Positions 24,329-37,114 of a stretch of DNA of 64,000 nucleotides are shown in pieces. The stretch covers positions 2,356,001-2,420,000 of the forward strand of contig NZ_CP156989.1 of assembly GCF_039880525.1 (NCBI RefSeq). The letters are read 5' to 3'. The position numbers and the translations under genes are program-made. Numbering within the stretch: the stretch's first letter is position 1; the number at the start of each line of letters is the position of its first letter. The stretch is from Agrococcus sp. ProA11 (GTDB taxonomy: Bacteria > Actinomycetota > Actinomycetes > Actinomycetales > Microbacteriaceae). Below the pieces are notes generated by a model that was not told the DNA's origin, ran no database searches, and worked only from the letters and a program-made list of their open reading frames with translations.

Positions 24329-25303
24329 ATGCTGAAGATCGCCTGCATCGTCGACGACGACGTGACCGTGTTCGAGCTCGCCGTGGCGGCCGAGGTGTTC
24401 GGCATCGATCGCACCGACCGCGGCGTGCCGCGCAACGACTTCCGCGTCGTGACGCCGACGCCGGGCCCCGTGCGCATCTCCGGCGGGCTCTCACTCCCCG
24501 TCATGGTCGACGAGGATCTCGAGTTCGCCGATCGCGCCGACGTCATCATCATCACGCCCTACGCCGAATGCAGCGCCGACCTGGCCTGCAGCCTGCCGGT
24601 CGCGCGCGTCATTCAGCGTGCGGTGGAGCGCGGCGCACGAGTCCTGACGATGTGCACGGGCGCCTTCGTCGCGGCACGCGCGGGCGTGCTCTCCGGGCGC
24701 CGCGTCACGACGCACTGGGCGCACACCGATGCGCTCGCAGCCGAGTTCCCGCAGCTGACCGTCGAGCGCGACGCGCTGTGGGTGGATGACGGGCCGATCA
24801 CCACGAGTGCGGGCACCGCGGCCGCGATCGACGCAGCGCTCCACATTGTGCGTGAGTTGCAGGGAGCGCAGGTCGCCGCGACGATCGCGCGGTCGATGGT
24901 GGTACCGCCGCTGCGCGATGGCGGCCAGTCGCAGTTCGCCATCGGCCCGATCGCAGCCCAGCGCGCCGAGACGCTCGCGCCGCTCATCGAGTGGATGGTC
25001 GAGCACCTCGAGCAGGAGCACTCGGTCTCGGCGCTGGCGCGTCGGGCGAACCTGTCCGAGCGCACGTTCGCGCGACGATTCCGCGAAGAGCTGGGGACGA
25101 CACCGGCAGCATGGCTGACGTCGCAGCGGGTGCAGCGAGCGCAGCAGCTGCTCGAGGTCACGGATCTCGGGCTCGATGCCATCGCGGAGCGGGCCGGCTT
25201 CAGCACCGCCGCACTGCTGCGACACCACTTCTCGCGGCAGCTCGGCGTCGCGCCCTCCTCGTACCGACGCCGCTTCGCCCGCCCCGAGCCGGTCACGGCG
25301 TAG
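24329..25303 (+). CDS. GlxA/AdpA-type AraC family transcriptional regulator
   Basis: The 324-residue protein joins an N-terminal DJ-1/PfpI-like domain (about 1-190, with VLTMCTGAFVAARAGVL at the Cys elbow and TTHWAHTD) to a C-terminal AraC helix-turn-helix pair (about 222-318; LARRANLSERTFARRFREE and ERAGFSTAALLRHHFSR). This is the GlxA/FtrA/AdpA architecture. The DJ-1 domain normally serves dimerisation or ligand sensing, not catalysis. It is divergent from the small membrane protein genes and a palindrome lies between them. AdpA orthologues are longer, so a direct equivalence is not claimed. Confidence 0.92.
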   Translation: MLKIACIVDDDVTVFELAVAAEVFGIDRTDRGVPRNDFRVVTPTPGPVRISGGLSLPVMVDEDLEFADRADVIIITPYAECSADLACSLPVARVIQRAVERGARVLTMCTGAFVAARAGVLSGRRVTTHWAHTDALAAEFPQLTVERDALWVDDGPITTSAGTAAAIDAALHIVRELQGAQVAATIARSMVVPPLRDGGQSQFAIGPIAAQRAETLAPLIEWMVEHLEQEHSVSALARRANLSERTFARRFREELGTTPAAWLTSQRVQRAQQLLEVTDLGLDAIAERAGFSTAALLRHHFSRQLGVAPSSYRRRFARPEPVTA

Positions 25304-25327
25304 CGGGGGCGGACGCAGGCACTGACG

Positions 25328-26347
25328 TCAGCCGAGCGAGCTCCAGCTCGGGGGCATGAAGCCCTCGGGCTCGAGCGTGAAGCGGCCGATCGCCGTGGCT
25401 GGGCGCTTGCGCAGCTTGGCGTTCGACGAGCGCAGCTCCTTGTAGGGCTTGCCGTACACGGTCACCTCGCGGCTCGCGCCGAACTCCTGATCCGGGCGCT
25501 CGCGCGGGATCGTCAGCACCCGGCCGGCTGCCCAGTCGGGCTCTTGCGGCATCACCGGCGCCAGCTCGATCGCGCTGCCCTCAGGATCGAGGAAGCCGCC
25601 GAACGCCACCGGGTCGCCGCCGCCTATGGGCGTCAGCCAGCGCATCCACCGCCCCGGGTCGAACTCCGGCAGCGGCTCGCGCGCTGCGGCCTCCACGGCG
25701 CGGCGCGTGCCGACCAGCCAGCGCTCGTAGGCATGATCCTCGTTGCCGTCGAAGGCATAGAGCTGCAGATCGAGCAGCGCGTCGTCAGCGTCGAGCGCGT
25801 GCTGCTCGATGCTGAGCGTGTCGGCGCGCACCGCGCCGTAGGCCCAGGGATGCAGCGCCTTCCCGAACCGCGTCGCCGCTTCGACGATCAGCCCGCCGGT
25901 CTCCTCGTCGAGCTCGGCCTCGACGCGGAACGGCACGCCCTGCGCGTCGATCGCCCACAGCCCGAACGGATTCACGGGCGCATCGCCCTCGCGCTCCGGC
26001 GGCGGCTCCTGCAGGAACCGGTCGGCGGTTGATGCGATCAGCAGGTCGCGCTCGTCCGACTCCCATTCGTCGTCGAGCGTCGCGTCGCCACGCACCTCGG
26101 CGGCCTTCGGCTCCGGCTCCAGGTCGATCTCGACCACCCAGCCGAACTCCTCGTCGAGGTCGACGACCTGCTTGACGAGCGTGCTGTAGACGCCGGGCGG
26201 GATCTCGCCCGCGCCCTCCGGCACGAGCACGTAGGTGCGCGCCATGCGCGTCGGGTCGTTCGAGAGGGCGATCTCGACGATCGGCCCGCGCCGCGTCTCG
26301 AGGAAGCCATGGATGGGGAAGTCGAGCTCGCCGACGGTCTGAGTCAC
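25328..26347 (-). CDS. protein of unknown function, 339 residues
   Basis: I do not recognise this protein. It is soluble, acidic (many Glu/Asp), with no signal peptide or membrane helix. It opens with ELDFPIHGFLETRRGPIVEIAL, has an aromatic-rich middle (LYAFDGNEDHAYERWL, GRWMRWLTPIGGGDP) and ends GRFTLEPEGFMPPSWSSLG. The pattern of short beta strands suggests a beta-rich fold. GTG 26347 has TACCGT six bases upstream, so it is likely leaderless with its own promoter. It follows treZ by 95 bases; a link to trehalose is only positional. Confidence 0.75.
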   Translation of the reverse strand: MTQTVGELDFPIHGFLETRRGPIVEIALSNDPTRMARTYVLVPEGAGEIPPGVYSTLVKQVVDLDEEFGWVVEIDLEPEPKAAEVRGDATLDDEWESDERDLLIASTADRFLQEPPPEREGDAPVNPFGLWAIDAQGVPFRVEAELDEETGGLIVEAATRFGKALHPWAYGAVRADTLSIEQHALDADDALLDLQLYAFDGNEDHAYERWLVGTRRAVEAAAREPLPEFDPGRWMRWLTPIGGGDPVAFGGFLDPEGSAIELAPVMPQEPDWAAGRVLTIPRERPDQEFGASREVTVYGKPYKELRSSNAKLRKRPATAIGRFTLEPEGFMPPSWSSLG

Positions 26348-26353
26348 GGCTCC

Positions 26354-26359
26354 ACGGTA
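26354..26359 (-). promoter_or_regulatory. -10 hexamer of the 339-residue unknown gene
   Basis: TACCGT on the minus strand ends six bases before GTG 26347, with no Shine-Dalgarno sequence. Confidence 0.5.
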
Positions 26360-26442
26360 GTGGCGATGCGCACGTGGCAGGCTGCCGGCGTGCGCGGACC
26401 GGCCGGAGCCGACGGGGCGGTGAGCGAGACGGCAGGTGCCGC

Positions 26443-28212
26443 TCAGGCGAGCAGCGCGCCGCTGCCGGGCGGGAGCGAGAGCACGCCGTCGTCGACCGCG
26501 ACCGACGGATGCGTCTGGAAGCGGATGCGGTCGCTCGTCACCGAGATGGTCTGGGGCTCGTCGCCGAAGTTGATGACGATCTCGACCGACGAAACTGGCG
26601 TGCCGGCGACGCCGGCGCGCTCCTCGACCGACGGAGTAGCGCCCCGGATGAGGCGCAGCACTCGGGTCTGCTCGTCGGCCTCGACGCGGTTGCGCGCGTA
26701 GTGCGGGTCGGTGAGCGCATCGAGCTCGCGGCGGAGACCCGCGAGCTGCCGGTAGCCGTCGAGCACGCGAGCGTGGCCCTCGCGACGCTGCTCGCTCCAG
26801 TCGAGCTTCGAGTCCTGGAACGTCGCCGGGTCCTGCGGGTCCGGCACGACCGACTCATCCCAGCCCATCGCTTCGAATTCCGCCAGTCGCCCCTCGGCGG
26901 TCGCCTTGCCCAGCTCGGGCTCCGGGTGCGAGGTGAAGAACTGGAACGGCGTCGACGCGCCCCACTCCTCCCCCATGAACAGCATGGGCGTGAACGGACC
27001 GCCGTAGAGCAGCAGCGCGGCGCAGAGCAGCTGCGACTCGTCGAGCACCTCCGAGGTGCGGTCGCCGCGCGCGCGGTTGCCGATCTGGTCGTGGTTCTGC
27101 GCGCTCACCACGAGGCGCCAGGACAGCGACCGCTGGGTATCGATCGGATGCCCGTGGTCGCGTCCGCGGAAGGACGAGAAGGTGCCGTCGTGGAAGAAGC
27201 CGCGCTCGAGCGACTTGGCGAGCGCCGCCAGTGGCTCGAAGTCGGCGTAGTACCCCTCGGTCTCGCGCGTGAGCGCCACGTGCACGCCGTGGTGGAAGTC
27301 GTCGGACCACTGGCCATCCAGCCCGTAGCCGCCCGCTTCACGCGGCGTGATGAGCTTCGGGTCGTTCAGGTCGCTCTCGGCGATCAGCTCGAGCGGACGC
27401 CCCAGATGCGCCGCGAGCGCGGCGGTCTCGATCGCCATCTCCTCGAGGATGTGCGGCTCGCTCTCGTCGAGCAGCGCGTGCACGGCATCGAGGCGCAGCG
27501 CATCCACGTGCATCGACTCGAACCAGAAGCGCACGTTGTCGAGGATGTGGCGGCGCACCGCCGGCTCGGCGAGGTTCATGTGCTCGCCCCAGGTGGAGCG
27601 TCCCTCGCTCGAGAGGTAGGGACCGAACAGCGGCAGGTAGTTGCCGGAGGGCCCGAGGTGGTTGTAGACGACGTCCTGCACGACCGCGAGCCCGGCGGCG
27701 TGCGCGGCGTCGACGAAGCGCTGGTAGGCGGCCGGCCCGCCGTAGCCCTCGTGCACCGCGTACCAGGCGACGCCGTCGTAGCCCCAGTTGTGCGTGCCGT
27801 TGAAGGCGTTCACCGGCAGCAGCTCGACGTGCGTCACGCCGATCTCGAGCAGGTGCCCGAGCCGTTCGGCGGCGGCGTCGAGCGTGCCCTCCTGCGTGAA
27901 GGTGCCGATGTGCAGCTCGTAGAGCACGCCTCCGGCGATCGGGCGACCGGTCCAGGCGCCGTCGGCCCAGTCATGCGCCGATGCATCCCAGGTGCGCGAG
28001 CGCTCATGCACCCCACCGGGCTGGTGCGTGGAGCGCGGATCGGGACGCACGGCATCGTCATCGTCGATCTGGAAGCCGTAGTCGCCGGCCGGCGCGAGCG
28101 CGTGCCACCACCCGGCCTCGCCGCGCGTCATCGCTTCCGTGCGGTCGCCCGCGACCACGCGCATCCGCTCAGCGTTCGGCGCCCAGACCCGGTATTCGTG
28201 CAGCTCGCTCAT
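26443..28212 (-). CDS. treZ: malto-oligosyltrehalose trehalohydrolase
   Basis: TreZ releases trehalose from maltooligosyl-trehalose made by TreY. The 589-residue GH13 protein has an N-terminal CBM48-like domain (EYRVWAPNAERM), the barrel with VVQDVVYNHLGPSG, the nucleophile in VDALRLDAVHALL, the acid/base in LIAESDLNDP and the third Asp in VVSAQNHDQIGNRARGDR, the last diagnostic of TreZ. It lies downstream of treY with a small membrane protein gene between. A CACCAATGGTG dyad just upstream of ATG 28212 may be an operator. Confidence 0.96.
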   Translation of the reverse strand: MSELHEYRVWAPNAERMRVVAGDRTEAMTRGEAGWWHALAPAGDYGFQIDDDDAVRPDPRSTHQPGGVHERSRTWDASAHDWADGAWTGRPIAGGVLYELHIGTFTQEGTLDAAAERLGHLLEIGVTHVELLPVNAFNGTHNWGYDGVAWYAVHEGYGGPAAYQRFVDAAHAAGLAVVQDVVYNHLGPSGNYLPLFGPYLSSEGRSTWGEHMNLAEPAVRRHILDNVRFWFESMHVDALRLDAVHALLDESEPHILEEMAIETAALAAHLGRPLELIAESDLNDPKLITPREAGGYGLDGQWSDDFHHGVHVALTRETEGYYADFEPLAALAKSLERGFFHDGTFSSFRGRDHGHPIDTQRSLSWRLVVSAQNHDQIGNRARGDRTSEVLDESQLLCAALLLYGGPFTPMLFMGEEWGASTPFQFFTSHPEPELGKATAEGRLAEFEAMGWDESVVPDPQDPATFQDSKLDWSEQRREGHARVLDGYRQLAGLRRELDALTDPHYARNRVEADEQTRVLRLIRGATPSVEERAGVAGTPVSSVEIVINFGDEPQTISVTSDRIRFQTHPSVAVDDGVLSLPPGSGALLA

Positions 28213-28271
28213 GTCACCAATGGTGCCAGCGGCTCCTCCGTGTCAGATGTGTGCGTGCCGGGACGCGACCG

Positions 28272-28678
28272 TCAGCGCGGGCGCCGCTGGCGGTCGAACC
28301 ACTCGGTGGAGCTGGGGAGGAAGAGCAGGCCGACCAGCAGCAGCCAGACCGCCGAGAACGCGGCGGCTGCGAGGAGATCGCCCGTCGCCGCGCCGGTGGA
28401 GAGCCGCGTCGCCGTCGTCACGGCCGCGATCACGAGCAGCGCCCACCGGCCCCACTCGCGCCGCCGCGTGGCGGACACCAGCGCGGCGGCCTGGGCTGCC
28501 ACGATCGCGCCCGCGACGAGCAGCGGCACGCTGCCCACCGGCAGCAGCTCAGGCGGCACACCGACGGCGAGCAGCGTGATCTCGGCCGGCCCGCTGCCCA
28601 CCAGGCCGAGCACGACGAGCACCGCGCAGCCGAGCACGAGCACGACGAGCGCGCGGAAGGCTGCGAGCAGCCAGCCGG

Positions 28679-28682
<4 letters not shown>
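28272..28682 (-). CDS. small four-helix membrane protein inside the trehalose operon
   Basis: A 136-residue protein with four hydrophobic helices and a basic C-terminus (STEWFDRQRRPR). The GTG start at 28682 shares GTGA with the treY stop, so translation is coupled; a longer reading would run inside treY. I do not recognise a family. Its position between treY and treZ suggests a role near trehalose or osmotic response, but that is inference from neighbours only. Confidence 0.75.
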
Positions 28683-31018
<2,336 letters not shown>

Positions 31019-31035
31019 TGTTCTCCTTCTAGGGG

Positions 31036-33366
<2,331 letters not shown>

Positions 33367-33373
33367 GCTGCCG

Positions 33374-33379
33374 AGTGTA
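33374..33379 (-). promoter_or_regulatory. -10 hexamer of the glgX-treY-treZ operon
   Basis: TACACT on the minus strand ends seven bases before GTG 33366 and no ribosome site lies between. Confidence 0.5.
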
Positions 33380-33508
33380 GGCGGGTCAGTTCTGCATCAG
33401 GTGTGAGGCTCCGGACGATGAGGGGAACACGCCGGCGCAAGTACCCCAGCAGAACTCGTGGCATCGCACCGAGATGCAGACCTCATAACCGCTGGGCAGA
33501 ATCGCGCC

Positions 33509-34309
33509 TCAGTATCCGACGGCCGTTGCGCCGTACGCAGCCTGCTCAGTGGAGAACCCTTCGAAGACGAGCTGGTCGATGAGTCCTTGCCTGGAGAACG
33601 CCATCGTGTCGAGATAGTTTTGCGCTGAGACAGCCGCCTGCTCGTTCCAATCCACGTCGAGCGAGTCGACGGCAACCGTCGCGTCCGCTTCTGCGTAGCC
33701 CTCGAACGCCAGTTGCTCGATTAGGCCGCTGCGAGAGAATCCCATGAAGCGGAGGTAGTTTTCAGCGCTGCTGATCGCATTCTGCTGGGCCAGTGAGTAA
33801 TCGGGCGCGGCTGCAGCCTCTGCAGCTGCCGCTTCCGCCTCCGCCGCCTCAGCCTCCGCCGCTGCCGCCTCTGCCTCCGCAGTTGCCGCCTCTGCGGCTT
33901 CCTCTGCCGCTGCAGCTTCTGCGGCCTCAGCTTCTGCTGCAGCGGCTTCCGCCGCCGCCTCAGCGGCCGCTTCATCTTCGGCAGGTTCCTCGGGCGCTAT
34001 GGCCGCGCGAGTCGGTGCAACGGGGGCTGCGGACTCGTTTCCGCCCAACGCGTTTGCGGCACTGCCGAAGAGCGCAAGGGCGATGATCAGGGCGATCCAG
34101 AACCAGACCCGCTTATAGACCGGCTTCTTCGGGCCTTGCTGGGGCGGCATGGGGTGGGGCTGGTACTGCGGTGGTGGCGGTGGCTGGTCGGCACCCATTT
34201 GTCCACTGAAATGCGAGTTCGTCGGTACCTGTTGGGTCGAGAACTGCTCGGAAGGTGCCCGCGATGCCGGATTGGGCACCCCAACCGGATTTGGCGTGGT
34301 GTTCGACAT
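33509..34309 (-). CDS. membrane-anchored protein with two Ltp domains
   Basis: The 266-residue protein has a Pro/Gln-rich cytoplasmic start, KKPVYKR followed by one membrane helix (about 68-83), a spacer of almost pure Ala/Glu (112-168) and two Ltp repeats at about 175-217 and 222-264 (NYLRFMGFSRSGLIEQLAFEGY and NYLDTMAFSRQGLIDQLVFEGF, shown in part). Ltp (PF07553) is named after the phage TP-J34 lipoprotein that blocks superinfection by stopping DNA injection; cellular relatives are common in Micrococcales and their role is unproven. ATG 34309 is preceded by GGAGACCCC. Confidence 0.88.
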   Translation of the reverse strand: MSNTTPNPVGVPNPASRAPSEQFSTQQVPTNSHFSGQMGADQPPPPPQYQPHPMPPQQGPKKPVYKRVWFWIALIIALALFGSAANALGGNESAAPVAPTRAAIAPEEPAEDEAAAEAAAEAAAAEAEAAEAAAAEEAAEAATAEAEAAAAEAEAAEAEAAAAEAAAAPDYSLAQQNAISSAENYLRFMGFSRSGLIEQLAFEGYAEADATVAVDSLDVDWNEQAAVSAQNYLDTMAFSRQGLIDQLVFEGFSTEQAAYGATAVGY

Positions 34310-34425
34310 GGGGTCTCCGATGTGGAAGACGGGGGCTAGGGACCTCCGAGGAACCGCCAGTTAAGAAGATGTGCGCAAGGCGCACTAGACGCTTGCGCGC
34401 TTCTTGCGCAAAACCTGAGTTTGCG

Positions 34426-34899
34426 TCAGTCGCCGACGACGCGCTCCTCGCCGCCGGTGATGCGCAGCAGCTCGTCGTACCTGAGCATGAAGACGGTGTC
34501 GGCGGTGCCTGCCGCCGCCGACAGCAGCGGGTAGTCGCGCAGCGCGACGTCGACGAGCGTGCGGATCGGCGCGGGATGGCCGAGCGGCGCGACGCCGCCG
34601 ATCACCTGACCGGTGGCGGCGCGCACCTGCGCCGGTGCGGCGCGCTCGATCGGGCCCTCCCCCAGCTGCTCGGCGAGCGCCGCGGTGTCGACGCGGTGGC
34701 GACCCGAGGTCATCACCAGCAGCGGCGCATCCGCCATCCAGAAGATGAGCGAGTTCGCGATCGCGCCGACCTCGATGCCGAGCGCCGCCGCGGCGGCCTT
34801 CGCGGTGTGCACGCCCTCGGGGAAGTGGATCACCTCGCGGTCGATGCCCAGCGCGCGCAGCTGCTGCTGGATGGACTCTGCCCTCTGCGGAAGCGTCAT
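34426..34899 (-). CDS. YbaK/EbsC-family aminoacyl-tRNA deacylase
   Basis: The 157-residue protein belongs to the INS/YbaK editing family that hydrolyses mischarged tRNA (for example Cys-tRNA-Pro). It shows AIANSLIFWMADAPLLVMTSG with the conserved Lys position replaced as in many stand-alone members, and TGQVIGGVAPLGHPAPIRTLVD, the family GGxxPxGH block. ATG 34899 has CAGGAT six bases upstream. It lies 16 bases beyond the ABC permease gene and may be co-transcribed with it or use its own promoter. Confidence 0.86.
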   Translation of the reverse strand: MTLPQRAESIQQQLRALGIDREVIHFPEGVHTAKAAAAALGIEVGAIANSLIFWMADAPLLVMTSGRHRVDTAALAEQLGEGPIERAAPAQVRAATGQVIGGVAPLGHPAPIRTLVDVALRDYPLLSAAAGTADTVFMLRYDELLRITGGEERVVGD

Positions 34900-34915
34900 G
34901 CCCTCATCCTGCCGC

Positions 34916-35956
34916 TCACGCGATGCGGCTGCCCGCGGCGAGGGTGCGGGCAGGGGCCCGCACGGCCACGATCGCGCCCCACACCGCCGCACCCGCCAGC
35001 AGCAGGTGCAGGCCGAGGCCGACGAACCAGCTCGGCGCGGTGCGCTCGTAGATGCCTTCGTTCGGGTCCTGCCACGAGCCGTCGTCGCCGTAGTCGGCGC
35101 ACGACTCCGCGCGCGGCGGCTCCTGCGCCATCCGCACGCCGAGGCCGATCTGCCCGAAGATGTCGTCGGGGTAGCCGCTCGCGTCGAGGTGCGGCGGGAT
35201 GGCGTCGGCCATGATCACGTAGGGGTTCGCGGCGAGCATGAGCCACACGCGGTCCGGGCGCGGCACCGTCGTCTCGTACGTGCGGTCGGTCTCGATGCAG
35301 GTGGAGGCTCCGGTCTGCTCGTCGTACTCCCACGTGATCTCGTCGCGCGTCTCCTCCTGCTGGAAGGCGAGCGTCCCGACGCCGAAGCCGATGAGCGTGC
35401 CGACGCTGAAGAACGCGACGACGAGGTACGTGACGACCGTCGACAGCACGGGCTTGCGGATGAGTCCTGAGAGCCCGACGCCGATCGCCGAGATGACGCC
35501 GATCTCGAGCACCAGGATCGGTATCGCGACGAGCACCGCCTCCATGCGCAGCCCGCCCAGCGCCGCGGAGACGAGCATGAAGGGCGTGCAGACCGCGAGG
35601 AATCCGAGCGAGGCGATCCAGGAGCCGATGACCTTGCCGAGCACGAGCTGGGATGCGGTCACCTGGGTGACCTGTGTGGAGGCGAGCGTGCCTGCGTCGC
35701 GGTCGCCGTTGATGGCGTTGCCGCTGAGCGCGGGCGTGACGAGCGAGGTGACGAGCAGCACGAGGAAGATCGTCATCGAGAAGATCGCGCCGCCCAGGTC
35801 TCGCTGGAAGCCCGCGAGCGACAGGAAGAGCACGGTGACGACGCCGCCGACCACGAGCGCGACGACGCCGAGCAGCACGTACCAGGCGACCGACCGCACG
35901 CGCTGCTTGAGCTCCAGCCCGATGACGACGCCGAGCATGCGCAGCCAGGCGCTCAT
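34916..35956 (-). CDS. ABC-2 type transporter permease
   Basis: The 346-residue protein has six predicted helices with a large extracytoplasmic insertion between the fifth and the last, holding two Cys residues (TGASTCIETD and ESCADYGDDG) that could form a disulfide. It shares ATGA with the upstream ATPase gene, so the two make one export complex. The N-terminal GVVIGLELKQRVRSVAWY amphipathic helix and TPALSGNAINGDRDAGTL resemble the actinobacterial ABC-2 group. The substrate is unknown. Confidence 0.88.
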   Translation of the reverse strand: MSAWLRMLGVVIGLELKQRVRSVAWYVLLGVVALVVGGVVTVLFLSLAGFQRDLGGAIFSMTIFLVLLVTSLVTPALSGNAINGDRDAGTLASTQVTQVTASQLVLGKVIGSWIASLGFLAVCTPFMLVSAALGGLRMEAVLVAIPILVLEIGVISAIGVGLSGLIRKPVLSTVVTYLVVAFFSVGTLIGFGVGTLAFQQEETRDEITWEYDEQTGASTCIETDRTYETTVPRPDRVWLMLAANPYVIMADAIPPHLDASGYPDDIFGQIGLGVRMAQEPPRAESCADYGDDGSWQDPNEGIYERTAPSWFVGLGLHLLLAGAAVWGAIVAVRAPARTLAAGSRIA

Positions 35957-36972
35957 CGGGCCCCTCCCGCGAGGCCGAGGTAGGTGCGCTCGATGTCGCC
36001 CACCGACGGCGCGAAGTGCGTCACCCCGACGCCCGCCTGCACGAGCAGCGCCAGCACCGCGGCCGCATCCTCGTCGCGGTCCAGTGCCACGTAGGCGAAG
36101 TCACCCTCGAGGCGCACGCGGTCGAACGCGACGCCGACGCGGGCGAGCTGATAGCCGAGCGCGCGCGGGTCGAGCGCCTTGATGCGCCACTCGCGCGCCG
36201 CCTGCTTGGCGAGCACGAGTCGCTCGCCGCCGACCACCTCGCCGCGGTCGACGAAGACCGCGTCGTGCGCCATCTCGTCGAGCTCCGAGAGATCGTGGCT
36301 CGAGATCAGCACCGTGCCGCCGTCGGCGGCGAAGGAGCGCAGCATCTCGCGCAGCTCGACGCGCGAGGTCGGGTCGAGCCCGGCCGCCGGCTCGTCGAGC
36401 AGCAGCACGCGCGGGCGGTGCACCATGGCGCGCGCCAGTCCCAGCCGCTGCTGCTGGCCGCGCGAGAGCACCCGGCTCGGGCGGTTCGCCAGCTCCTCGA
36501 GCCTCGCTTCGACGATGAGCTCATCCGCGCGCTCGCTCGCGGTGGCGCGCGACTGCCCGTGCAGCCGCCCGACCGTGGTGAGGATGCTGTGCGGCGTGAG
36601 CGTGCGCCAGGTGCCGAGCACGTCGGGCATCCACCCCATGACGCGGCGCACCGCTCGCGGGTCGTGCATGGGATCCACGCCGTCGATCCGGATCGAGCCC
36701 GCATTCGGCGCCAGCAGCGAGGCCAGCATGAGCAGCAGCGTCGTCTTGCCCGCCCCGTTCGGGCCGATGAGGCCGGTGACGCGACCGGGCTTGGCGTGGA
36801 ACGACATCTCGCGCACCGCGTGGACGCCGCCGAAGCTGCGCGCGACGCGCTCGACGACGATGCCGCCGCTGCCCGGCTCGGGGCGCTCGGACTGCTGCGT
36901 GAGCGGGTCGACGAACACCGGCGGGGAGGATGCGGGGATGGGCTCGGGCGCCCCCGGCGCGCTGTCGCTCAC
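35953..36972 (-). CDS. ABC transporter ATP-binding protein
   Basis: The 339-residue ATPase has Walker A GPNGAGKTT, signature LSRGQQQRLGLARA, Walker B VLLLDEPAAGLDP and the H-loop SSHDLSEL. About 40 Pro/Ser-rich residues precede the domain and 90 residues follow it, as in other exporters of this type. I place the start at GTG 36972 (VSDSAPGAPEP) because the stop of a 13-codon leader reading frame overlaps it as GTGA. A GTG at 36996 is an alternative. It couples to the permease gene downstream. Confidence 0.88.
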   Translation of the reverse strand: MSDSAPGAPEPIPASSPPVFVDPLTQQSERPEPGSGGIVVERVARSFGGVHAVREMSFHAKPGRVTGLIGPNGAGKTTLLLMLASLLAPNAGSIRIDGVDPMHDPRAVRRVMGWMPDVLGTWRTLTPHSILTTVGRLHGQSRATASERADELIVEARLEELANRPSRVLSRGQQQRLGLARAMVHRPRVLLLDEPAAGLDPTSRVELREMLRSFAADGGTVLISSHDLSELDEMAHDAVFVDRGEVVGGERLVLAKQAAREWRIKALDPRALGYQLARVGVAFDRVRLEGDFAYVALDRDEDAAAVLALLVQAGVGVTHFAPSVGDIERTYLGLAGGAR

Positions 36973-37010
36973 TCGGGGGCCTCGGCCGCGCGGCACTGCC
37001 TTGTGGTCAT
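36969..37010 (-). CDS. putative 13-residue leader peptide before the ABC operon
   Basis: ATG 37010 reads MTTRQCRAAEAPE and stops with TGA overlapping the GTG of the ABC ATPase gene. CAGGAT lies six bases before the ATG, the same arrangement as at other leaderless genes in this window. The peptide would be translated first and hand ribosomes to the ATPase start by stop-start coupling. It contains a single Cys and no run of one amino acid. Confidence 0.4.
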   Translation of the reverse strand: MTTRQCRAAEAPE

Positions 37011-37016
37011 GGGGCC

Positions 37017-37022
37017 ATCCTG
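37017..37022 (-). promoter_or_regulatory. -10 hexamer of the ABC exporter operon
   Basis: CAGGAT on the minus strand ends six bases before ATG 37010 of the leader peptide. Confidence 0.4.
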
Positions 37023-37102
37023 CCCGGCAATGTGAGGATTGCCCACTCCGCGCGCGGAAGATCAGCCGCGAGGATGATGCCGCCCGGTGTGCCCGCCATG
37101 CC

Positions 37103-37108
37103 TAGGCT
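37103..37108 (+). promoter_or_regulatory. -10 hexamer of the DMT exporter gene
   Basis: TAGGCT ends six bases before GTG 37115; GGAGCG between them is too close to the start to serve as a ribosome site. Confidence 0.5.
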
Positions 37109-37114
37109 GGAGCG

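Noticed and set aside
24329-25303. Calling the regulator an AdpA orthologue
   Set aside because: The architecture and palindrome are suggestive, but it is shorter than Streptomyces AdpA and the site differs at one conserved position.
33386-33508. Open 40-codon extension in frame after the Ltp stop, with five Cys residues
   Set aside because: A stop followed by 40 open codons is common by chance at this GC content. There is no readthrough context or conserved domain in it, so no recoding is claimed.
36973-36996. GTG 36996 as start of the ABC ATPase
   Set aside because: Kept only as an alternative. The stop of the leader frame overlaps GTG 36972 exactly, and the eight extra residues have no family support.
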